Shown here in pieces: positions 1 to 4,926 of a DNA stretch of 8,756 bases (positions within the stretch are counted from its first letter, which is position 1; every line of letters begins with the position of its first letter). Under the pieces are notes generated by a model. The model did not search any database. It worked only from the letters and a program-made list of their open reading frames with translations, and was not told the origin of the DNA. The translations under genes were made by a program, and so were the position numbers. Source of the DNA: VGOB01 sp034435315 (GTDB lineage: Bacteria; Chloroflexota; Anaerolineae; UBA4142); the NCBI GenBank assembly GCA_034435315.1, contig DAOTYB010000312.1, positions 1 to 8,756 on the forward strand, read 5' to 3'.

Positions 1-26
1 GGTGGCGGGCGAAGCCGCCCGCCACC
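1..26. repeat. GC-rich inverted repeat (hairpin)
   Basis: Positions 1-10 (GGTGGCGGGC) are perfectly complementary to 17-26 (GCCCGCCACC), with a 6-nt centre whose outer bases (11 and 16) can also pair. No T-run follows, so it does not read as a simple intrinsic terminator on the plus strand. It touches the window edge, so the element may extend upstream. Together with the next hairpin it looks like a dispersed intergenic palindromic repeat rather than part of a gene, but that is inference. Confidence 0.6.
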
Positions 27-38
27 TCCACCCCCTCA

Positions 39-75
39 CCCCCTTCTCTTCCCGCCACGCGGGGAGAGAAGGGGG
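39..75. repeat. Long pyrimidine/purine hairpin, REP-like
   Basis: Arms 39-55 and 59-75 form a 17-bp stem with one G-T wobble (50/64) and a 3-nt loop CAC (56-58). The left arm is almost pure C/T and the right arm almost pure G/A. The C-run at 31-35 and the G-run at 78-82 allow further imperfect pairing outside. This structure is typical of short dispersed palindromic elements in intergenic DNA. It could also act as a transcript-end or boundary structure for an upstream gene not in the window. Copy number elsewhere in the genome cannot be judged here. Confidence 0.6.
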
Positions 76-82
76 CAGGGGG

Positions 83-297
83 ATGAGTGGGGTTGTTCCC
101 GGGGCACGACGGCGAAATTCAGGCTCAGCCATCGGCTTGCGTTATTCGTCGGTTTCTAACCGATAGCGAGCGAACCTGGGGCTGAGCAGTTACACGAGCA
201 CCATAACCTTTCACTGGCGGAAAAGAATTTTGCACACCTTAAGCAAAAGAGAAGGCTGAACAATTATCTTTCAATCGAATATCCTTGAACTCGCGCC
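83..297. other. Non-coding region upstream of larE
   Basis: No credible gene is seen here on either strand. The region contains a nested inverted repeat: 123-130 pairs with 180-187 (GCTCAGCC/GGCTGAGC), 136-140 with 166-170 (one G-T wobble), and 149-154 with 158-163 (TCGGTT/AACCGA). An alternative pairing of 131-135 (ATCGG) with 160-164 (CCGAT) would exclude the innermost stem. This may be a structured 5' leader of the lar transcript, but I recognise no riboswitch class. I find no convincing -35/-10 promoter; a TTGCAC at 230-235 has no good -10 at the right spacing. Confidence 0.4.
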
Positions 298-307
298 ATG
301 AAGGTGT

Positions 308-321
308 TCCGACAAGTCGGA
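308..321. promoter_or_regulatory. 14-bp palindrome upstream of larE, possible operator
   Basis: TCCGAC (308-313), a 2-nt spacer and GTCGGA (316-321) form a perfect inverted repeat 42 nt before the larE GTG codon. It could be a dimeric regulator site or a small leader hairpin with a 5-bp stem and CAAG loop. Its location inside what would be coding sequence from an upstream ATG at 298 agrees with translation really starting at 364. The regulator is unknown. Confidence 0.35.
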
Positions 322-353
322 CAATCGTCATGGCGTTTTATTTTCACTCTGTC

Positions 354-359
354 AGGAGG
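354..359 (+). promoter_or_regulatory. Ribosome binding site that decides the larE start
   Basis: AGGAGG at 354-359 is a perfect Shine-Dalgarno core 4 nt before the GTG at 364. The in-frame ATG at 298 has no such sequence before it. The site therefore selects GTG 364 as the larE start. Confidence 0.75.
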
Positions 360-363
360 AACT

Positions 364-1176
364 GTGTTCGACAAACGCCAACAGGTGCAAGACATTTTGC
401 GCGCGATGCAATCCGTCCTCGTCGCCTACTCGGGCGGTGTGGATAGCACGCTCTTGCTTCGAGTAGCACACGATACGCTGGGGAATGCCGTTCTCGCCGT
501 CACCGCTGATTCACCGTCGCTCCCGCGTGACGATTTGCGCGAGGCGCGCGCGCTGGCTGCCCAGATGGGGGTGCGGCATCTCTGCATCTCTACGGACGAG
601 ATGGTAGATGCGCGCTATGTGGCTAATTCGTCCGAGCGCTGCTACTATTGCAAAACGCATTTCTATCATCAACTTGTGACGCTGGCGCAGCGCGAGGGGG
701 TGCGGTTTATTGTTGACGGGAACAATGCCGATGATTTGCGCGATATTCGCCCTGGGCGTCGCGCCGCGCAAGAGTATGGCGTTCGCAGTCCGCTGCAAGA
801 GGCGGGACTGACCAAAGCGGAGATTCGCGAGTGGGCGCGCGAACTGGGCTTGCCGAACTGGAACAAACCTGCCGCCGCGTGTCTCTCCTCGCGTATTCCG
901 TACGGCACACCCATCACGCTCGACGCGCTGGCGCGCGTCGAACGCGCCGAAAGTTTTTTGCGCGCGCTCGGCGTGGGCCAGGTGCGCGTCCGCTATGCTG
1001 ATTCGAGCGCGCGCATCGAGGTAATGCCCGAAGATTTTGCGCTGGTGCGTGCACGGCGCGCCGACATTGTCGCGCAGTTGCGCGCGCTGGGATTTAGCGA
1101 GGTGCTCCTGGATCTGGCGGGTTACCGCACCGGTAGTCTCAACAGCAACATCCCACCCAGAGTTGAGGTACTATGA
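364..1176 (+). CDS. larE: LarE, ATP-dependent sacrificial sulfur transferase for NPN cofactor
   Basis: LarE activates the two carboxylates of pyridinium-3,5-biscarboxylic acid mononucleotide with ATP and replaces them with thiocarboxylates, the second step of nickel-pincer nucleotide synthesis in the cytosol. The 270-aa protein (family about 270-280 aa) has the PP-loop ATP pyrophosphatase signature SGGVDST at residues 23-29, the LarE motif RCYYCK at 92-97, and ACLSSRIPYG at 172-181. Cys173 corresponds to the sulfur-donating cysteine (Cys176) of Lactiplantibacillus plantarum LarE. The additional pair Cys93/Cys96 makes this a three-cysteine LarE. Such forms in other anaerobes, as in Thermotoga, carry a [4Fe-4S] cluster and can act catalytically instead of sacrificing a cysteine. 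Assigning this protein to that class is inference. GTG 364 is preferred over ATG 298 because of AGGAGG just before it and the normal family length. Its stop overlaps the larB start (ATGA). Confidence 0.92.
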   Translation: MFDKRQQVQDILRAMQSVLVAYSGGVDSTLLLRVAHDTLGNAVLAVTADSPSLPRDDLREARALAAQMGVRHLCISTDEMVDARYVANSSERCYYCKTHFYHQLVTLAQREGVRFIVDGNNADDLRDIRPGRRAAQEYGVRSPLQEAGLTKAEIREWARELGLPNWNKPAAACLSSRIPYGTPITLDALARVERAESFLRALGVGQVRVRYADSSARIEVMPEDFALVRARRADIVAQLRALGFSEVLLDLAGYRTGSLNSNIPPRVEVL

Positions 1177-1949
1177 ACGCGGACACGTTACGCGAATTAC
1201 TGGAACAAGTGCGCGCGGGAACGTGCTCGGTGGAGCAAGCCCTCGCGCGCCTCAAAGATTTGCCCTATCAGGATTTGGGTTTTGCGCAACTCGATCATCA
1301 TCGCGCGCTACGCAAGGGCTTTCCCGAAGTGGTCTTTTGCGAAGGCAAACGTACCGAGCACGTGGTGGCGATTATGCGCGAGTTGGCACAACGTCATTCC
1401 AACGGCATTGTCCTTGCCACGCGGGCGACGCCCGAAACGTTTGCTGCGATTGTCGCGGAGGTGCCGCAGGCGCGTTATTTTGCCGAGGCGCGTATCGTCG
1501 TGCTGGGCGAGTTGCCCCAGCCCGCGCCCGATGCGCCGTTCATTCTGGTGCTGGCCGCCGGTACAGCGGATTTCCCTATCGCGGAAGAAGCCGCGCTCAC
1601 CGCGCAGGCGATGGGCAGTCGCGTGGAAAAGTTGTACGATGCAGGCGTAGCGGGGATTCATCGTTTGCTCGCGCGACGCGCGCGTCTGGACGCGGCAAAC
1701 GTCATCATCGTCGTCGCGGGAATGGATGGCGCGCTACCCGCTGTGGTGGGCGGTCTCGCGGCGTGCCCCGTCATCGCCGTACCGACGAGTATCGGCTATG
1801 GCACCGGGCTGGGTGGCGTCGCGGCTTTGATGACGATGTTGAACTCGTGCGCGGCGGGCGTCGTTGTTGTCAACATTGATAACGGATTTGGGGCAGGCTT
1901 TTTTGCCCATCTCATCAATTCACGGACGAGGAACAGCAATGACAGGTGA
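1173..1949 (+). CDS. larB: LarB, nicotinic acid adenine dinucleotide carboxylase/hydrolase
   Basis: LarB performs the first committed step of NPN synthesis. It carboxylates nicotinic acid adenine dinucleotide at pyridinium C5 and hydrolyses the phosphoanhydride, giving pyridinium-3,5-biscarboxylic acid mononucleotide and AMP. The 258-aa product has a variable helical N-terminal part (to about residue 115) and a C-terminal PurE/AIR-carboxylase-like domain. Visible motifs there are GTADFPIAEEA (130-140), DAGVAGIHRL (156-165), VAGMDGALPAVVGGL (181-195), PTSIGYG (204-210) and MLNSC (222-226). Cys226 corresponds by position to the catalytic Cys221 of the L. plantarum enzyme, and Asp185 sits where that enzyme has Glu180 (residue numbers from memory). 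ATG 1173 overlaps the larE stop and follows GAGG at about 1164-1167, so translation is coupled. The last 11 nt overlap larC. Confidence 0.92.
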   Translation: MNADTLRELLEQVRAGTCSVEQALARLKDLPYQDLGFAQLDHHRALRKGFPEVVFCEGKRTEHVVAIMRELAQRHSNGIVLATRATPETFAAIVAEVPQARYFAEARIVVLGELPQPAPDAPFILVLAAGTADFPIAEEAALTAQAMGSRVEKLYDAGVAGIHRLLARRARLDAANVIIVVAGMDGALPAVVGGLAACPVIAVPTSIGYGTGLGGVAALMTMLNSCAAGVVVVNIDNGFGAGFFAHLINSRTRNSNDR

Positions 1950-3111
1950 CACGATTTACTTTGATTTGATTGGTGGTGCGAGCGGCAATATGTTGCTGGG
2001 CGCGCTGGTGGATGTAGGTGTGGAAATCACCACCTTGCGCGACGCGCTCGCGGGTCTTGCACTCGACGAATGGTCTTTCGAGACGCAGCGCGTCACGCGG
2101 CGCGGCATTGCGGCGACGTGGGTCGAAGTGCGCGTCCACGACCACAAGACCGAACGCCACCTGAGCGAATTGCTCGCGCGCGTTGCCGCGAGTCGCTTGC
2201 CTGCCGATGTACAAGCCACCAGCGCGCGCATTCTCACGCGTCTCGCGCAAGCCGAAGCGCGCATCCACGCGCGCCCCGTCGAGGAGGTGCATCTGCACGA
2301 ACTCGGTGGACTGGATACGATTGTGGATGTGGTCGGTGTGGTGATGTGCTTGCATCTGCTCGGCATCCAGCGCGTGATGGTTTCTCCCTTTCCGCTCGCG
2401 CGCGGACGTGTGACCATCGCGCATGGCGATTTTCCTCTTCCCGCGCCGGCAACACTAGCGTTGTTGCAAGATGCGCCGATTGTTGGCGTGGCGGGGGAAC
2501 GCGAAACCGTCACGCCTACCGCCGCCGCGATTCTCACGACGCTTGCCCACGCCTACGGTACGTTGCCGCGTATGCACGTGCGCGCTATTGGTTACGGCGC
2601 CGGCACGCGCGATGATCCTACACCCAACGTGTTGCGCGTCATTGTGGGCACCAGCGCGCCGCATCTTGCTACGTGCGAGACACTCGTCGAACTCGAAACC
2701 AACATTGACGATTTGAACCCCCAACTGTACGACTATGTGATGGCGCGCTTGTTCGAGGCGGGCGCGCTCGATGTGACGCTGACACCGATGCAGATGAAAA
2801 AGAATCGTCCTGGCACGTGGCTGCGCGTTTTTGCCCCGCCCGACCGCGCGGAGGTGTTGCGCGAGATTATCTTCAACGAGACCACCACGTTGGGCGTGCG
2901 CGAGCATCTTGTCGCGCGTTATGCATTAGCGCGCACGATGCGGCAGGTGGCGACCGAGTTTGGCACGCTTCACGTCAAGATCGCCCAGCGTCCCAATGGC
3001 AACGCCACCGTAACGCCCGAGTATGACGATTGTGTGCGCGCAGCGCAAGCCCACCGTGTTCCTCTCCTGCGTGTTATCGAGGCAGTCAAACGACAGGCGG
3101 CACAGGATTGA
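1939..3111 (+). CDS. larC: LarC, CTP-dependent nickel insertion cyclometallase
   Basis: LarC inserts nickel into the thiocarboxylated nucleotide in a CTP-dependent reaction, forming the Ni-C bond of the finished cofactor. The 390-aa protein is one continuous frame covering both parts of the enzyme. The LarC1-like part (about 1-240) has YFDLIGGASGNM (7-18), VHLHELGGLDTIVDVVG (117-133), and FPLPAPATLALL (165-176) followed by VTPTAAAIL (191-199). The LarC2-like part (about 245-390) has ETNIDDLNPQ (253-262), MKKNRPG (286-292) and NETTTLGVR (313-321). In L. plantarum these parts are joined by a programmed frameshift; here none is needed. ATG 1939 is chosen because GAGGA at 1928-1932 lies 6 nt upstream. 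An in-frame ATG at 1864 lies deep within larB and lacks such a site. It is the last gene of the lar block, 223 nt before hdrC. Confidence 0.93.
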   Translation: MTGDTIYFDLIGGASGNMLLGALVDVGVEITTLRDALAGLALDEWSFETQRVTRRGIAATWVEVRVHDHKTERHLSELLARVAASRLPADVQATSARILTRLAQAEARIHARPVEEVHLHELGGLDTIVDVVGVVMCLHLLGIQRVMVSPFPLARGRVTIAHGDFPLPAPATLALLQDAPIVGVAGERETVTPTAAAILTTLAHAYGTLPRMHVRAIGYGAGTRDDPTPNVLRVIVGTSAPHLATCETLVELETNIDDLNPQLYDYVMARLFEAGALDVTLTPMQMKKNRPGTWLRVFAPPDRAEVLREIIFNETTTLGVREHLVARYALARTMRQVATEFGTLHVKIAQRPNGNATVTPEYDDCVRAAQAHRVPLLRVIEAVKRQAAQD

Positions 3112-3116
3112 GGGTA

Positions 3117-3135
3117 ATTTTGACCTGATTTTGAC
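3117..3135 (+). promoter_or_regulatory. Direct repeat ATTTTGAC x2 at 11-bp period, possible regulator site
   Basis: ATTTTGAC occurs at 3117-3124 and again at 3128-3135, starting 6 nt after the larC stop. The 11-bp period places both copies on the same face of the helix, as in tandem sites for OmpR/PhoB-type response regulators. TTGACC (3120-3125) or TTGACT (3131-3136) could serve as a -35 element, but I see no good -10 at 16-18 bp. The site could control the hdr block downstream. Function is inferred. Confidence 0.35.
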
Positions 3136-3191
3136 TGCTATGTTACGCGATTGATACCCGCACCACATAGATTTAGAGTGCTAACATATAG

Positions 3192-3240
3192 ACAGCCGGC
3201 GATGAGGCTCGGTTTGTGGGTTCAGCCCGCCTGTAGTATG
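3192..3240 (+). other. Foldable leader segment before the terminator
   Basis: ACAG (3192-3195) can pair with CTGT (3231-3234), extended by GCG/CGC (3199-3201 with 3228-3230) across a 3-nt bulge. Inside, GGGT/GCCC (3218-3221 with 3225-3228) or GGCT/AGCC (3206-3209 with 3224-3227) compete. GTAGTATG (3233-3240) can also pair with TATGCTAC (3261-3268, two wobbles), which lies inside the terminator hairpin, so an antiterminator arrangement is possible. No known riboswitch class fits. Confidence 0.25.
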
Positions 3241-3244
3241 TGAC

Positions 3245-3286
3245 GGAGCAATCGGTAGCGTATGCTACCAGATTGCTCCTTTTTTT
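3245..3286 (+). terminator. Strong intrinsic terminator between lar and hdr blocks
   Basis: GGAGCAATC (3245-3253) pairs perfectly with GATTGCTCC (3271-3279), and GGTAGC (3254-3259) with GCTACC (3264-3269). This gives a 15-bp stem with one bulged A (3270) and a GTAT loop, followed by seven T residues (3280-3286). It lies 134 nt after larC and 48 nt before hdrC. It most simply ends the lar transcript. Because little room is left for a promoter between it and hdrC, it may instead act as an attenuator in an hdr leader. Confidence 0.88.
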
Positions 3287-3334
3287 GAACCTGTCGTTCT
3301 CACAATCGCACTAAAAATTTCGAAGGAGAGTCCT

Positions 3335-3934
3335 ATGCACGATGTGGCTTCAAATGGAACACCCAAGACCTTCCTCGATCAGGTGATTGCTGCAACTCCT
3401 GGCAAAAGCCATCTGGAAATGTGTATCCAGTGTGGAACGTGTGGCGGCTCGTGCCCTTCCGGTCCCGATATGGAACACACTCCCCGCACGCTCTTTGCGA
3501 TGATTCGTGCGGGAATGAAGGAAGAGGTTCTGCGGAGCAATACCCCCTGGTATTGCGTCTCGTGCTATTATTGTATGGTGCGTTGTCCGCAGGACATTCA
3601 CATTACCGATGTGATGTACACGCTCAAACGAATGTCGGTCAAAAAGAAAGTGAATGGCGAATCGGTCGCGCCCGATTTCTCCAAGACGTTTATCTTCTGG
3701 GTAGAAAACTTTGGGCGCTCGTTCGAATTGGGCTTGATGTCGCAACATATGCTACGCCACAATCCGTTTGGTGTGTTCAAGATTGCCGATATGGGCGTGG
3801 GAATGGTCACCAAAGGGCGCATCAGTTTCACGCCCAAGCGGATCAAGGGATTGGATGGCTTGCGCGCGATTCTGGCAAAAGCCAAAGAAATCGAAGCCGA
3901 AGACGATGCCAGGATTCTGGGAGGTGCGGAATGA
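3335..3934 (+). CDS. hdrC: HdrC-like subunit, two [4Fe-4S] clusters
   Basis: This is the iron-sulfur electron-transfer subunit C of a heterodisulfide reductase-type complex, passing electrons from HdrA to HdrB. The 199-aa protein has two full ferredoxin-like CxxCxxCxxxCP motifs: Cys30, 33, 36, 40 (CIQCGTCGGSCPSG) and Cys74, 77, 80, 84 (CVSCYYCMVRCP). The intervening and following sequence (TPRTLFAMIRAGMKEEVL, ITDVMYTLKRM) is typical of soluble HdrC. No transmembrane segment is seen, so it is not the membrane HdrDE type. Start ATG 3335 follows AAGGAGAG at 3323-3330. The stop codon overlaps the hdrB start (ATGA at 3931-3934). As first gene of the hdr-mvh block it follows the terminator by 48 nt. 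The Hdr name is by family, and the natural substrate may not be CoM-S-S-CoB. Confidence 0.9.
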   Translation: MHDVASNGTPKTFLDQVIAATPGKSHLEMCIQCGTCGGSCPSGPDMEHTPRTLFAMIRAGMKEEVLRSNTPWYCVSCYYCMVRCPQDIHITDVMYTLKRMSVKKKVNGESVAPDFSKTFIFWVENFGRSFELGLMSQHMLRHNPFGVFKIADMGVGMVTKGRISFTPKRIKGLDGLRAILAKAKEIEAEDDARILGGAE

Positions 3935-4926
3935 GATATAGTGTGTTTCCGGGATGTTCGCTGGAAAAAGGCGCGATTGGCTACCCGTACTGGCAATCCA
4001 TCGAAGCGATTCTACCCCACCTGGGCATCGAACTCGTCGAGGTGGACGATTGGAACTGCTGTGGTGCGACCGAGTACATCGCCCTGAATCGAATGGCGGC
4101 GTACGCGTTGGTCGCGCGCACGCTCGCACTCGCCGCCAAGACCGATGGATTGCGCGAGATGGTTGCCCCGTGTAGCGCGTGCTATCTCAATCTCTCCAAA
4201 GCCGATACCTATCTGACTCAGGATAGTGTTCTGGCGGAGAAAGTGAATCGCGCGCTGGCGGCAGGTGGTTTGCACTATCGCCCGGGAAGTGTCAAGACAC
4301 GACACTTGCTCGATGTAATTGTGAATGACGTGGGGTACAAAGCCATCGCGCAAAAAGTGACCAAACCGCTCACGGGTTTGTGCATCGCACCGTACTATGG
4401 ATGCTTGATTGGACGTCCTGCTTTTTATGGACAGATTGACGACCCCGAATATCCGGTCACGCTGGACAAGTTGCTGCGCGTGCTGGGCGCCGAAGTGATT
4501 GACTATCCGGTCAAGGCGCACTGTTGCGGTGGGCATATGACGCAAATCAGCGAAGCCACCGCGTTCGATTTGATTCGTCGCCTCATCAAAAGCGCGGCAG
4601 ACAATCAGGCGGACCTTATCGTGACGGTTTGCCCGATGTGTCAGATGAATCTCGACGGATTCCAGAATGCGATGAATCGTCATTTCAAGACCGATTATCG
4701 CATTCCTGTGCTCTACTTTACGCAAATGATGGGTCTGGCATTTGGCGAATCGGCGCGCAAGTTGGGCATTGGCGCGGAGATTGTGAATGCGCGGCCCGCG
4801 CTTGCGCGCATCGGCGTCGAAGTTCCTGCGGAAGAGGAAGCCAAGCCAGCGCGTCGCGCCCGTCGTCCCAAAGAGGCACTACCAATGCCTGTGATGCCGG
4901 AAAGTGAAGAAGAGGAGGTCGTATAA
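3931..4926 (+). CDS. hdrB: HdrB-like catalytic subunit with two non-cubane cluster motifs
   Basis: HdrB is the disulfide-reducing subunit, binding two unusual non-cubane [4Fe-4S] clusters through paired CCG domains. In this 331-aa protein both cysteine sets are complete: Cys9, Cys43-44, Cys81 and Cys84, then Cys158, Cys198-199, Cys234 and Cys237. Context motifs are FPGCSLEK (6-13), NCCGATE (42-48), PCSACYLNL (80-88), HCCGGH (197-202) and CPMCQMNL (234-241). The spacing closely matches methanogen HdrB, so catalysis is plausible. A charged low-complexity tail from about residue 297, first Ala/Arg-rich (ARRARRPK) then acidic (ESEEEE), extends beyond the family core of about 290-300 aa. ATG 3931 lies 5 nt after GGAGGT (3920-3925) and overlaps the hdrC stop. 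The stop shares one base with the hdrA start (TAATG). The in vivo acceptor is unknown. Confidence 0.9.
   Translation: MRYSVFPGCSLEKGAIGYPYWQSIEAILPHLGIELVEVDDWNCCGATEYIALNRMAAYALVARTLALAAKTDGLREMVAPCSACYLNLSKADTYLTQDSVLAEKVNRALAAGGLHYRPGSVKTRHLLDVIVNDVGYKAIAQKVTKPLTGLCIAPYYGCLIGRPAFYGQIDDPEYPVTLDKLLRVLGAEVIDYPVKAHCCGGHMTQISEATAFDLIRRLIKSAADNQADLIVTVCPMCQMNLDGFQNAMNRHFKTDYRIPVLYFTQMMGLAFGESARKLGIGAEIVNARPALARIGVEVPAEEEAKPARRARRPKEALPMPVMPESEEEEVV

Noticed and set aside
230..270. Sigma-70 promoter with TTGCAC as -35
   Set aside because: The nearest -10-like sequence (TTATCT at 264) is more than 25 nt away, too far for a standard promoter.
298..363. ATG at 298 as the larE start, adding 22 residues
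   Set aside because: No ribosome binding site precedes it, the added residues do not resemble a LarE N-terminus, and a perfect AGGAGG precedes GTG 364, which gives the usual family length.
1037..1879. 280-codon plus-strand frame overlapping larE and larB
   Set aside because: The translation is Arg/Ala-rich without motifs, typical of an alternative frame of GC-rich genes, while larE and larB fill the same DNA with clear family motifs.
1864..1938. ATG at 1864 as the larC start
   Set aside because: It lies deep inside larB with no Shine-Dalgarno sequence, and the LarC family begins at the YFDLIGG segment just after ATG 1939, which has GAGGA upstream.
3192..3245. Fluoride (crcB) riboswitch, suggested by GGCGATGAGG at about 3198-3207
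   Set aside because: The similarity to the GGCGAUGAGG start is superficial. The required stem partners and the pseudoknot that overlaps the terminator arm are missing, and the downstream genes are not fluoride exporters.
3421..3930. Upstream in-frame extension of hdrB through hdrC
   Set aside because: The extension is an out-of-frame reading of hdrC with no family similarity; HdrB starts at MRYSVFPGC, with GGAGGT before ATG 3931.
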